64,000 nt of DNA from Acetobacter sicerae (GTDB lineage: Bacteria > Pseudomonadota > Alphaproteobacteria > Acetobacterales > Acetobacteraceae), in contig NZ_JAAABN010000003.1 in NCBI RefSeq assembly GCF_011516765.1, positions 124,001-188,000 on the forward strand, written 5' to 3'. The position numbers and the translations under genes were made by a program. Below are positions 27,809 through 37,267 of the stretch, one piece after another. Within the stretch, counting starts at the first letter, position 1. Each line of letters begins with the position of its first letter. Under the pieces are notes generated by a model. It saw nothing but the letters and a program-made list of their open reading frames with translations, was not told where the DNA came from and searched no databases.

Positions 27809-29761
27809 ATGCAGGGAGCAGGAAGTTTGAGGCGGAAAGGTGTGTGGCGGACGGTTGCGGGGATGTCTGTTCTATTAGTGCTTTCAGGTTGTTCACCGGT
27901 TTCCATCCACCGTCTCAGTCTGGTCGATGCTTACAGGGCGCGTACCCGCAGCGCTCTGGCGACCGATCAGTTCAGCGCCTCGACCCATACGGTTCTGCAA
28001 CGACAGAACCTGCTTTCAGTCTGGAAAACACAGCCTGAAAAGGCGCTTGCCTCCCTCCGGGCGGCAACGCAGACAGGGTTCTATTCCGATGATGTTTCAT
28101 CCCAGATATTTGCTCTGGCGGAACTGAACTATCTGCTGGCGCGCCGTCACCATGATCCGGCTCTGTTCATGACGGCAGCTCTATATGCCTACGCCTATCT
28201 GTCGCCGGACGCGCCGGAGGGAGAGCGCCCCAGCCCGTATGACGAGCATTTCCGTCAGGCGTGCGATCTCTACATGCTGGCCCTGACAGAGGCGCTCGGC
28301 TCCCCGGCCAGAGTAGGTTCGCAGGTCTGGACGCTGCCTGTCGGACGGCTGGAGTTGCAGGCCAATCCTGACGACCTGAACTGGCATGGCCATACTCTGA
28401 CGGATTTCCGCCCGACAGCCCGTTTTACGGTCAGCGGACTGAACAACATCTATACCGAACCCGGGCTGGGGGAGCCGCTTGCCGCCATTCCGCAGATGAA
28501 CGCGGGGGAGACACACTCCTTCCAGATTTCGGACAAGATGCGCGTTCCGGTCAGCCTTTTCATGAAGATTGACCATGCAAGGGAACAGGTCCTGTCCGAT
28601 CATATGTCAGGCCGATTGATTCTGACGGCCAGTGACAATGCTGTGGAACGTCGCGAAGACAGCCATCAGGTTCCGTTACAGTATGATCCCACCACTGCCC
28701 GCGCCATCAGCCTGAGTGAGTCGGTCGACTGGTCCGCGGAATATATCGGATTTCTGAATGGTCGTTATTTTGACGACCACAAACGGCTTCAGCTTGCTGC
28801 GATCGAACCGCACAAGAAGGGCCGCATGCCGGTTGTGCTGGTCCATGGCACCGCGTCCAGCGCCGGACGCTGGGCCAACATGATCAATGATCTGCTGGCG
28901 GACCGGGAAATCCGCAAACATTTTGAATTCTGGGTTTTCTCTTACAGCACGGGTAATCCCATCCCGTATTCCGCCATTCAACTCAGGGAATCATTGCAGG
29001 AAGCCATCCATAACCTTGGTGGCGTGCAGGCGGACCCGGCGCTTGGTCACATCACCCTGATCGGCCACAGTCAGGGCGGACTGCTCTCCAAGATGCTGGT
29101 GATCAATGCCGGAAACCGTCTCTGGGATGGGATGGTTTCCGTGCCTCTCGATCGGTTGGATCTGACGATGAAAACCAGAGACCTGCTGAGAGAAGCCCTG
29201 TTTCCGTCCGTGATGCCGGAGGTGAAGAACGTCGTGTTCATCTCGACCCCGCAGCATGGCAGCTATCTGGCGACGCTTTCCGTATCACGCTTTCTGGGCA
29301 GGATGATAACATTTCCTTTTACAGTTACGCATGTTCTGAACCAGCTTGTTCAGGCCGACGATGCGTTGCGACTGGATATGAGCCCCTGGCGGGTGGCCAG
29401 TGTTTACGGCATGTCGCCGCAGAGCAGTTTCATCCAGTCCCTTGCCGCGATTGAAGTTGCTCCGGAGGTCGAGGCGCATTCCATCATCCCCGTGACGGAA
29501 AACGGGCCGTCACCAACTGCCAGCGACGGTGTCGTGGATTATGAAAGTGCTCATGTGCCCTACGTCAATTCCGAACTGGTTGTGAAACACTCCGAGCATT
29601 CCACCCAGTCGAATCCCGTGACGATTGCGGAAGTCCGACGTATCCTGTTTCGGCAGATTATGGAAACGTCCAGTGACAAACCACCTTCGGGCGATATGGA
29701 GAAAAGGAATATCGTGCATATCGGTGGCGAATATGTGCCGACTGAGAGAAGCTGGAAATAA
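27809..29761 (+). CDS. Lipoprotein alpha/beta hydrolase (lipase/esterase)
   Basis: A 650-residue protein with a lipoprotein signal: basic start, hydrophobic SVLLVLSGC with the acylated cysteine near residue 27. The N-terminal 300 residues form a helical and beta-rich region of unknown role. The C-terminal half is an alpha/beta hydrolase: oxyanion loop VVLVHGTASSAGRW, nucleophile serine in GHSQGGLL, and a late histidine probably in HVPYVNSE or VKHSEHS. It overlaps the next gene by one base (TAATG), so both are translated together. Large lipoproteins of this type are predicted to act in the periplasm or outer membrane; the substrate is unknown. Confidence 0.85.
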   Translation: MQGAGSLRRKGVWRTVAGMSVLLVLSGCSPVSIHRLSLVDAYRARTRSALATDQFSASTHTVLQRQNLLSVWKTQPEKALASLRAATQTGFYSDDVSSQIFALAELNYLLARRHHDPALFMTAALYAYAYLSPDAPEGERPSPYDEHFRQACDLYMLALTEALGSPARVGSQVWTLPVGRLELQANPDDLNWHGHTLTDFRPTARFTVSGLNNIYTEPGLGEPLAAIPQMNAGETHSFQISDKMRVPVSLFMKIDHAREQVLSDHMSGRLILTASDNAVERREDSHQVPLQYDPTTARAISLSESVDWSAEYIGFLNGRYFDDHKRLQLAAIEPHKKGRMPVVLVHGTASSAGRWANMINDLLADREIRKHFEFWVFSYSTGNPIPYSAIQLRESLQEAIHNLGGVQADPALGHITLIGHSQGGLLSKMLVINAGNRLWDGMVSVPLDRLDLTMKTRDLLREALFPSVMPEVKNVVFISTPQHGSYLATLSVSRFLGRMITFPFTVTHVLNQLVQADDALRLDMSPWRVASVYGMSPQSSFIQSLAAIEVAPEVEAHSIIPVTENGPSPTASDGVVDYESAHVPYVNSELVVKHSEHSTQSNPVTIAEVRRILFRQIMETSSDKPPSGDMEKRNIVHIGGEYVPTERSWK

Positions 29762-30741
29762 TGAGCAAGAAAGTCGGACGATGGTTCTGCTATCTGGCCT
29801 GCGGCGTGATGCTGCTGTTTGGCACGGCGGCGTTCTGGTATTCGACCATTTTCCCTGACTGGTTGCGGGCCGGCCTTGCTGTTCTTTTTCCTGTTCTCTT
29901 CTTGGCGTGCCTTCGGTGGAATGGAAAAATCAGGCTGTTCGGCTGTACGTTTCTCATGGTGGGTTTCTGGGGATGGTATCTGACCGATCCGCCTCGTAAT
30001 GACCGTATCTGGGCAGGTGAATACGCCATTCCGGCTGATACGCAGCTTGATGGGCACATGGTACATGTCAGTCATGTGAGGAATTTTACTTACAAAACCG
30101 AGAGTGATTACACACCATCTTACTATGATGCTGACTATGATCTCGACAAGTTGTCCGGGGTTGATCTTGTCACATCCTACTGGGCCGGTGACGCCATCGC
30201 CCATGTTTTCCTGTCATTCGGCTTCAGTGATGGCCGACATCTGGCGATTTCGATCGAAACCAGAAGACAGAAGCGCTTTTCCTATTCGACCATCGCCGGT
30301 TTCTTTCATCATTATGAGCTGTTCTATGTGACAGCCGATGAACGCGACCTGATCGGCGTCAGGACCGATATCCGTAAGGAACGTGTCTATCTTTATCATC
30401 TGCAACTGGCGTCGGAGACAGAACGGCGTCTGTTTCTCAGTTATCTCACTGAAATTCACAGTCTGAACACACATCCCCAGTGGTACAACACGCTGACAGA
30501 CAACTGCACGACCGGAATTCTGCAACGTGCTGATGCACGCTGGCGTTATCGTCTTGACTGGCGGGTTCTGCTCAGCGGTTATACTGCCTCTCTGGCATAT
30601 GATCTTGGCTTTCTGGATCAGAAATACGATTTTCCAACCTTGAAAAAGATGAGCCGTATCCGCCGTCCGGAGGGAGCGCGTCCGGACGCGGATTATTCGC
30701 AGGAAATCCGTGAGAACACACTGGAAAAACAGGAAGAGTAG
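29761..30741 (+). CDS. DUF4105 (Lnb N-terminal-like) membrane protein
   Basis: A 326-residue inner-membrane protein with three helices in the first 80 residues (about 10-28, 35-50 and 55-75) and a periplasmic domain of the DUF4105 type, a papain-like fold. A candidate catalytic cysteine is in YNTLTDNCTTG near residue 250, with the histidine of GDAIAHVFLSFGF near residue 149. Proteins of this kind are often encoded beside lipases and lipoproteins, as here. The gene is coupled to the upstream lipoprotein by TAATG. Function is unknown; a peptidase or amidase role is inference. Confidence 0.8.
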   Translation: MSKKVGRWFCYLACGVMLLFGTAAFWYSTIFPDWLRAGLAVLFPVLFLACLRWNGKIRLFGCTFLMVGFWGWYLTDPPRNDRIWAGEYAIPADTQLDGHMVHVSHVRNFTYKTESDYTPSYYDADYDLDKLSGVDLVTSYWAGDAIAHVFLSFGFSDGRHLAISIETRRQKRFSYSTIAGFFHHYELFYVTADERDLIGVRTDIRKERVYLYHLQLASETERRLFLSYLTEIHSLNTHPQWYNTLTDNCTTGILQRADARWRYRLDWRVLLSGYTASLAYDLGFLDQKYDFPTLKKMSRIRRPEGARPDADYSQEIRENTLEKQEE

Positions 30742-30824
30742 AATGCCGGTATGTATGTGCAGGACATACTCCAGTGATCTTCACGAGAAACCTGGTGGTT
30801 GGTCAATCTACTCTTCTCATTATT

Positions 30825-33800
30825 TCATGCAGCCTGCTTCTGACCAGCCTGAAGATGAGTGATCTGGATCTTTTCATCTCCTGACAGTCTTTGAGAGCGT
30901 GTCAGACCATATACAAAATATCGCCGACCGCTTGTGTCACTCTGATCGGCAGTCACATAACCGATGTGAGTATCATTGATTGAAACACTCAATACAGTCG
31001 CATCATGATTGAGCATGCTGCCCGTCACATAACCTTTGATCATGGTGTCGGTCACATCTTCAAGGCACACAGAAACAGCTTCTATAGGCTTATCTGCCCC
31101 ATCAAGCTTTTGCCGGATATGTTCCAGCACCACACCTTCTTCCAGTCTTGGGGCGCAATAGAGCGCTTCGCTCAGGTCTGCATGAGGATACAGTTCATGG
31201 AATGTGTGAGCATTGTGGAACATGTTGCGGCTCTGATCGTCCACAAAGCTTTCTGCGGGCGCACCTTCAGCCAGAAGAATATCGTGCGTTTCAAGCTCGA
31301 TATGGAAATACTCCAGCTTTTCACCGATGGCGCTGCGAACAATGGTTCTGTTGTTCACCAGACAGTGGGCGGGGATCAGCCAGCCTTCGATAAACATGGC
31401 ATGGAGTGGTGAAACCGTCAGATCCCGTTCCGGCAATCCCTTTCCAAGAGACCCTTTTCTGAAAACGACAGGAATCAGATCGGGATTTCCTCTGGCGAAC
31501 AGACCGTCATAAGCACGGTATCCAACCCAGCGCACTGGGCGATCCTGCCCGTCGGCTGTTTTCACGACGTCACCTATGACAATATCCTCAACGCATTTTC
31601 TGCCGTCCTGCATGTCTATCAGGGTACCCCGGCCATAGCAGGGAGCAGGTGTGCCATAGGTGACAAACACATTTCCCTGAGCGTCGTGTGTTATATTGAA
31701 AGCATTCGAATAGTCGCCATTGAGATGGATCTCCTTGGAGATGGTTCCATCTGTTATGAGAAGATTATCATTGCCGTCCAGTGAAACCTGCAGGGCGTTT
31801 TCTTCTGCATATTTCATGTCGGTTAGGTAGATACTGCCATTTTTAAAAGTCAGCCCACCGGAAATAATCGTGTCAGACGCCATGTTGAGCGCGCCGCCAT
31901 CCAGAACGGCGTTGGTCAGTGTCGCTCCGCTTGCCGCGTTGACAATACCGTATTGTGTAATGGTGGTATTTATGGCCATGCCGCCACCGTAAATTGTCTC
32001 TACAGATTGGGCGTAGACCGTCACATATTTGGTTTCTGGAACAGAAAATCCGCTATATTCTGCGCCTGATAGTGTTGTATTTTTTGAAATCCCGCCAGAA
32101 TAGATATACTGATTGGCGGTCGTTCCCACATAGTAGCCGGGTCGCATGGAATAAACGCTTGGTGTAAAAGTGGCGCCATCAGAAATTCCACCGGAATAGA
32201 TATACTGGGACGCGCCGACCTGCTGAAAATTATCCTGTGTCCATGTCGTGAATTGAGAGTTATAACTGTTTCCGTAAACCTGCTCATTTCCACCCGTTAT
32301 TGTGGAGTTATAAGAGGAGGCTCCTTTCCTGATAACTTCTTCTGTATTCCGATTGATATTCGTATAGAATGACTTCGTTCCATTATACAGAACCAGATGA
32401 CCTGTCGTGCCGTCTCCATATAATGTAGCGGCGGATATGCTCATATTGCTGACTGTAGCACCATTTGTGACGGCAGCAGTCCCACTCACATTGACGTTGG
32501 AGGTGTTGCTGGAAAATATCGTATCCGCGCTCACGCCTGGAGAACTATTGTCATCCAGAGCGATAACTGTGCCGCCGTCACCGCCTTTGCTGAGAACAAA
32601 GGAAGACCATGTATAATTGGCGTCGCCGAGATTGAGGGTTCCCACAACAGTGCCGTCAGATTGCTCGATCTGAAGAGTATTGGTGCCATCAAGATGCGTC
32701 GTAAGACCGTCCTGCCAGGTCAGAGAAGACAGTTCTATCGTATCGCCTATATCGATATCCCCTATTATACCTGAAGGAGATGTCGAGCCGCTGATGACAA
32801 GCGAGCCTGTGTGACCATCCATGAATTCGAGAGAAGCTGAATGCAGATCAGAAATATCAGAAACAACAAGCTTTCCGTCCGTGACGTAGATGGTTCCGGA
32901 AAAACCGGACAGACCGTCGTCACTGGCGATATGGAGTGAGCCGCTTCCTTCCTGCACGATGGAACCGGAACCGGAAATCACGCCGCTGCTCAGCGTTGTG
33001 TCGCCAGTAAAGACGATGCTTCCTCCATCAAGATTGACCACGCCCTGTGAAAGCTGTGTGTCGTCAGAATTGACGATGGAACCACCGGATGAAACATAAA
33101 CACTGCCGCCGCTTTCAAGATGTGTTTCAAAGGCGATGCCGCCGGATGAAACAATCTGCTCTCCACCCGATGACACGATCACACCTGAAGTCACGGCAGA
33201 GATCAGAACCTGCTGCGTTCCGCCACTTTGAATGATGCTGTTCTGATCATGTCCATTCCAGCTGACGGTCTCTATGCCGGCAATCACAAGATTGCTGGCG
33301 GAAACACCATTGTTGATGGCAAGGACATTTCCTGCACCGAGATGAAAATCAGATATTGCTCCCTGTGCAACCGAAATGACGGAGCCGGAGTTTAGTGTGA
33401 TGCCCTGAAAGTCTGCGTCCGTGACTGTTGCCGAGACCGTCCCGGGATTCATGCTCAGGGTACTGCCACTCTGTATGGTGACGTTCTCGAGTTTTGCGCC
33501 CTTGTCTATATTCAGGTAACTGCTGCCTCCTACAGTGCAGTTTTTTAGGTAACTTTTATCATCAACAGTGATGTTTCCCCACGACAATACTGATCCCGAG
33601 TTGATCGTGCCGCCGTTTATTGCGAAAACTGTTGTATTGGAAGTAGCCTGCAAGGTCTCGATCGTGCCGCCATCGGCGACAAGGGCAGACGCCGATGCTG
33701 ATGCAGAAATGATGGAACCGCCACTTGCTACACTGACAAAACCATCGCTGACCGTTGTCTGGGTTTCCACGCCGCCTGAAAGGACATACTCTTTGGCTGA

Positions 33801-33989
33801 GGCGTCACTCCCCTGAGAAGAATAAACGTTGGAAGAACCAATGACCTGGGTTCCAGAAGCGCTGCCTGCGACATTCAGGGTCCCACTGGTAATGGTGACA
33901 CCGGAAACCGACATTCCCGCTTCAACGCTGTATGTTCCGCCATCATAAATGACATCAGGAATACTTGATCCCGTAGAGTTCCCGCTCAT
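30825..33989 (-). CDS. Large repeat-rich surface protein with C-terminal Hint domain, paralogue 1
   Basis: A 1054-residue protein. Residues about 1-780 are low-complexity beta-helix repeats of the AIDA type (short units such as SSGG, VSSGGE and SGTLNVAG recurring about every 20 residues). From Cys784 (CYGRGTLIDM) to about residue 930 lies a Hint domain of the Hint_2 type: EDIVIGDVV, the VSPLHAMF block, HCLVN, and YFHIELETHDILLAEG. A 120-residue tail follows. No signal peptide of the usual kind and no autotransporter barrel is visible. Hint domains can self-cleave or attach the C-terminus to other molecules; whether this one is active is unknown. The upstream region is AT-rich. Confidence 0.85.
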   Translation of the reverse strand: MSGNSTGSSIPDVIYDGGTYSVEAGMSVSGVTITSGTLNVAGSASGTQVIGSSNVYSSQGSDASAKEYVLSGGVETQTTVSDGFVSVASGGSIISASASASALVADGGTIETLQATSNTTVFAINGGTINSGSVLSWGNITVDDKSYLKNCTVGGSSYLNIDKGAKLENVTIQSGSTLSMNPGTVSATVTDADFQGITLNSGSVISVAQGAISDFHLGAGNVLAINNGVSASNLVIAGIETVSWNGHDQNSIIQSGGTQQVLISAVTSGVIVSSGGEQIVSSGGIAFETHLESGGSVYVSSGGSIVNSDDTQLSQGVVNLDGGSIVFTGDTTLSSGVISGSGSIVQEGSGSLHIASDDGLSGFSGTIYVTDGKLVVSDISDLHSASLEFMDGHTGSLVISGSTSPSGIIGDIDIGDTIELSSLTWQDGLTTHLDGTNTLQIEQSDGTVVGTLNLGDANYTWSSFVLSKGGDGGTVIALDDNSSPGVSADTIFSSNTSNVNVSGTAAVTNGATVSNMSISAATLYGDGTTGHLVLYNGTKSFYTNINRNTEEVIRKGASSYNSTITGGNEQVYGNSYNSQFTTWTQDNFQQVGASQYIYSGGISDGATFTPSVYSMRPGYYVGTTANQYIYSGGISKNTTLSGAEYSGFSVPETKYVTVYAQSVETIYGGGMAINTTITQYGIVNAASGATLTNAVLDGGALNMASDTIISGGLTFKNGSIYLTDMKYAEENALQVSLDGNDNLLITDGTISKEIHLNGDYSNAFNITHDAQGNVFVTYGTPAPCYGRGTLIDMQDGRKCVEDIVIGDVVKTADGQDRPVRWVGYRAYDGLFARGNPDLIPVVFRKGSLGKGLPERDLTVSPLHAMFIEGWLIPAHCLVNNRTIVRSAIGEKLEYFHIELETHDILLAEGAPAESFVDDQSRNMFHNAHTFHELYPHADLSEALYCAPRLEEGVVLEHIRQKLDGADKPIEAVSVCLEDVTDTMIKGYVTGSMLNHDATVLSVSINDTHIGYVTADQSDTSGRRYFVYGLTRSQRLSGDEKIQITHLQAGQKQAA

Positions 33990-34697
33990 AAAAACGCTCC
34001 AGGCTACAGAAAATAAATAAAATTATCGTTTATTTTATAAGGAAAAGTCAATGAAATAATAATTTGTTAACCATTGTGTGTAAAATTATAACGCAATGAA
34101 TTAATTGAATTTGGTATTTTGAACTTTTTGGTGCGTTACTTATACATGTATAAAAGAGAGTGGCACGAAGCAGGGTCCCTGATACAGCATTCCTTTGAAC
34201 AGATTTTTACAAGTGAAAAATCAAGCGCCGTAGCCGTTCACTGTAATACTGGTTATCCATTATGGGAGCCTTCAGATCTGTGGATTGGAAGCTCTGAAAA
34301 CACAGCGTAAGAATTGTGTATTCGACCATGCAAGGCTAATTTCCCTCCAGAGTCCGGGCGTGGAGACCGGCTGCCGCACGTTACTGCCGCGGCTCTTTTT
34401 GTTTCAACGCCTTCAGGCTGCTGTGGTTTCTGTCGGTATAGGGTCAGACAGATTTTACGACAGTCTGGCTCCGTTTTCTCCCATTAAACAGCAGTCAATG
34501 CTGACTCTGTTCCGGTTGGATCGTTCCTGTGACTGGAATACCGTTTTCTCAGAAAAGCCAGCCGCCTCAACTCTCTGATCTAGGACGCACTCCGCACAAA
34601 GATTTTTTACTATGCGCCCTCTGTTTTTTCAGCCAGAGGAAGCGGGCAAATTTTCAAAATATCCCGACATCCGCCGGGATGTGCTCTGGAGTGTTTT
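33990..34697. other. Long gene-free region before gcd
   Basis: About 700 bases between the divergent Hint-protein gene and gcd. Short frames exist in the middle, but none has a ribosome site or a recognisable product. The first 130 bases next to the Hint gene are very AT-rich and should hold its promoter. The rest probably carries the gcd promoter and leader; CTGGAGTG before 34698 is the ribosome site. Confidence 0.6.
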
Positions 34698-37133
34698 ATG
34701 GGTGATCTTCAGCCCACTTACCGGAAGCTCGGCTTACTTGATGGCTGGCGTGTTCTGGTCGCGTTGCTCTGCCTGCTCATCGGAGCAGGTCTTGCCGCAG
34801 GTGGCTTCAATCTCGTCATGCTCGGTGGCTCGCTGTACTATCTGTTCGCGGGTTTCGGTTACATCGTCCTCGCCATTCTGCTGGTGCTGAAACAGCGGAT
34901 TGCGCTGCCTTTCTCGACCGGCGTCTTTGTCGCTACCCTGCTTTGGGCCATGTTCGATACGCCAGAGTTCGGATACTGGGCGCTTCTGCCGCGTCTGGTC
35001 GTCCCGACCATTCTGTTCGTCCTCAGTCTGTGGGCTGCCGCAACGCTTCAGTCTTTCACACCGAAGACGCGCAAGCAGAGCATGCTGGGTGGGCTGGCGC
35101 TGACATGCTGCCTGCTGCTCACCCTGTTTGAGGCGTTCTCGCCTCATGGCGCGATCCACAACGACACCGGATTCAGCAAGCAGCCGCCTCTCGCTGTTGC
35201 AAAGGAAGACGTGTCCGAGGACTGGCAGTATTTCGCCCGGAATGAGCACGGCACGCGCTACGTGCCTTACAGCCAGATCACGCCCGAGAATGTCGGCCGT
35301 CTTCAGGTTGCTTGGGTTTATCACACGGGCCGCCGCCTGACCGGCGCAGGCACGGGTGTCGATGAAAACACGCCGCAGCAGATCGGCAACGTGCTGTATT
35401 CCTGCACACCGGAAAATCTGGTCACGGCCATTGACGGTGATACAGGCAAGGCGCTCTGGAAGTTCGACCCACAGGCGCACTCGGCGGAGCATGTCACCTG
35501 TCGCGGCGTCGGATACTACGACACAGACAAGGACCAGACGCTGTCCGCCGAGGACAAGGCGGCTGAGCCGGACGTGCCGTGCCGCCAGAGCATTATCGTC
35601 AACACGGTCGATGCCCGTCTGATCGGTCTGGACGCCCACACCGGCAAGCTCTGTCCGAAGTTTGGCGATAACGGCGTTGTCGATCTGAAGCCGCGCATGG
35701 GGCCAGCGGAAAACGGCAAACGCTATCATCCGACGGGTATTCCTGTGGTGATGGGTCATACGGCGGTCATTGGCGGCTGGGTGCGGGACATCGTGCATGG
35801 TGAACCGTCTGGTGTGGTCCGCGCCTATGACGTGCGCACCGGCGCGCTCACATGGGCCTGGGATGTGGGTGATCCGGACAACGCCAACGCGGCTGATCCG
35901 AGCAGGACCTACACGCTGGAAACACCCAATGTGTGGACCATCCCGACCTATGACCGCGCGCTCAACCTCGTCTATCTGCCGACCGGCAACGGACCGCCGG
36001 ATTACTGGGGTGGCGACCGCGATGCCGTGAAGGAAAAGTTCGGTGGGGCCATCGTCGCTGTCGATGCTTCGACCGGCCAGACGAAATGGGTGTTCCAGAC
36101 CGTGCATCACGATGTCTGGGACTATGACCTTCCCTCCCAGCCGGTTCTGTTCGATGTGACCAACAAGCAGGGCGAGACCGTTCCCGCCCTGATCCAGACG
36201 ACCAAGACCGGCAACATCTTCGTCGTGGATCGTCGCACGGGCCAGCCGGTGACGGATGTTGTTGAAAAGAAAGTCGCTACACAGCCCGCGGCGGACGGGG
36301 AGCATCTCTCACCGACACAGCCTTTCTCCGTGGGGATGCCTGACATCGGCGCCAGGCCGCTGACCGAAAGTTCCATGTGGGGCGTGAGCACGTTCGACCA
36401 GCTTTACTGCCGCATCATGTTCCGCAATTCGGTTTATGAAGGGGCGTTCACACCTCCCGGCGAGAAGCCCTATATCGAATATCCGAGCCTGCTCGGCGGC
36501 ATGAACTGGGGTGGCGTTTCCATCGACGAGGCCCGTGGTCTGATGTTCGTCAACGACATGCGTGTTCCATTGCGTATGATGCTGGTGAACAAAAACAATG
36601 CCTCGCACTACAAGATCTCGATGGACGAGGTTCCGGGCTTCATGGGCACGCTGCGTCCGCAGGTTGCTGGCCCCTATCAGGGCGTCCGCATCGACATTCT
36701 GCAATCACCGCTCGCCGTACCCTGCAACACGCCGCCCTTCGGCACGATGAGCGCCATTGATCTGCGCAGCAAGAAGCTGCTGTGGCAGGTGCCGCTCGGC
36801 ACGGTGAAGGACACGGGGCCGATGGGGCTGAAGACGCGCATGGATGTGCCGCTTGGTCTGCCGACGCTTGGCGGTCCCACGGCGACCGCATCCGGTCTGG
36901 TGTTCTTTGCTGGCACACAGGATTACTACCTGCGCGCGTTGAACTCGCTGACGGGTGAGGAAGTATGGAAGGCGCGTCTTCCTGCTGGTGCTCCGGCGGC
37001 TCCGCTGGTGTTCCGCTCTCCAAAAACCGGTAAGGAATATGTGGTGATTTCCGCAGGCGGCATGAGCCATTCACCGGATGTGAGCGATGAGATCATTGCT
37101 TACACGCTGCCGGATGAGGGAGCTGCTCATTGA
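34698..37133 (+). CDS. gcd: Membrane-bound PQQ-dependent glucose dehydrogenase
   Basis: An 811-residue quinoprotein. Five membrane helices fill residues about 17-145 (starting with GWRVLVALLCLLIGAGLAAGG), matching mGDH, and the rest is an eight-bladed propeller that binds PQQ and calcium in the periplasm. Typical blocks are DWQYFARNEHGTRYVPYSQI, GNVLYSCTPEN, the W-motif YWGGDRDAVKEKFGGAIVAVD, HHDVWDYDLPSQPVL and PAGAPAAPLVF near the end. The enzyme oxidises aldoses to lactones and passes electrons to ubiquinone. The sugar range (glucose against quinate or shikimate) is inferred. It is a single-gene unit ended by the terminator at 37230. Confidence 0.94.
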   Translation: MGDLQPTYRKLGLLDGWRVLVALLCLLIGAGLAAGGFNLVMLGGSLYYLFAGFGYIVLAILLVLKQRIALPFSTGVFVATLLWAMFDTPEFGYWALLPRLVVPTILFVLSLWAAATLQSFTPKTRKQSMLGGLALTCCLLLTLFEAFSPHGAIHNDTGFSKQPPLAVAKEDVSEDWQYFARNEHGTRYVPYSQITPENVGRLQVAWVYHTGRRLTGAGTGVDENTPQQIGNVLYSCTPENLVTAIDGDTGKALWKFDPQAHSAEHVTCRGVGYYDTDKDQTLSAEDKAAEPDVPCRQSIIVNTVDARLIGLDAHTGKLCPKFGDNGVVDLKPRMGPAENGKRYHPTGIPVVMGHTAVIGGWVRDIVHGEPSGVVRAYDVRTGALTWAWDVGDPDNANAADPSRTYTLETPNVWTIPTYDRALNLVYLPTGNGPPDYWGGDRDAVKEKFGGAIVAVDASTGQTKWVFQTVHHDVWDYDLPSQPVLFDVTNKQGETVPALIQTTKTGNIFVVDRRTGQPVTDVVEKKVATQPAADGEHLSPTQPFSVGMPDIGARPLTESSMWGVSTFDQLYCRIMFRNSVYEGAFTPPGEKPYIEYPSLLGGMNWGGVSIDEARGLMFVNDMRVPLRMMLVNKNNASHYKISMDEVPGFMGTLRPQVAGPYQGVRIDILQSPLAVPCNTPPFGTMSAIDLRSKKLLWQVPLGTVKDTGPMGLKTRMDVPLGLPTLGGPTATASGLVFFAGTQDYYLRALNSLTGEEVWKARLPAGAPAAPLVFRSPKTGKEYVVISAGGMSHSPDVSDEIIAYTLPDEGAAH

Positions 37134-37140
37134 TTTAATT

Positions 37141-37224
37141 AAAGTCTTTTGGTGTCGCCTTTTTTTAAAAAGGCAACGTATTCTGAAGCTTTTTGGAAAA
37201 AGCTTCACCAAAAACTTTTTCCTG
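37141..37224. repeat. Dispersed hairpin repeat, family A, copy 2
   Basis: Shares an 80-base layout with 50178-50240: an AAAG(T)CTTTTGG start, a hairpin GCCTTTTTTTAAAAAGGC (37156-37173), and a second palindrome GAAGCTTTTTGGAAAAAGCTTC (37183-37204) followed by ACCAAAAACTTT. A shortened copy occurs at 4502-4523 after thiC. It sits directly between the gcd stop and a terminator. Confidence 0.85.
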
Positions 37225-37229
37225 TTTCA

Positions 37230-37264
37230 GGGCGGATATTCCCATGGGGATATCCGCCCTTTTT
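37230..37264. terminator. Bidirectional rho-independent terminator between gcd and aldA-like gene
   Basis: AGGGCGGATATTCC pairs perfectly with its complement across a 3-base loop (37230-37260), followed by TTTT. On the other strand an A-rich stretch before the stem gives a matching T-run, so it serves both converging genes. Confidence 0.9.
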
Positions 37265-37267
37265 ATA

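Noticed and set aside
30825..33989. Classical autotransporter with barrel
   Set aside because: Repeats look like a passenger, but the C-terminus is a Hint domain and tail, without a transmembrane barrel or terminal aromatic residue.
34285..34578. 97-codon frame before gcd
   Set aside because: No ribosome site, no family resemblance and uneven codon use; it lies in a probable leader.
34734..36305. 523-codon open frame antisense to gcd
   Set aside because: It mirrors a strongly conserved gcd; the product is arginine-rich with no motif.
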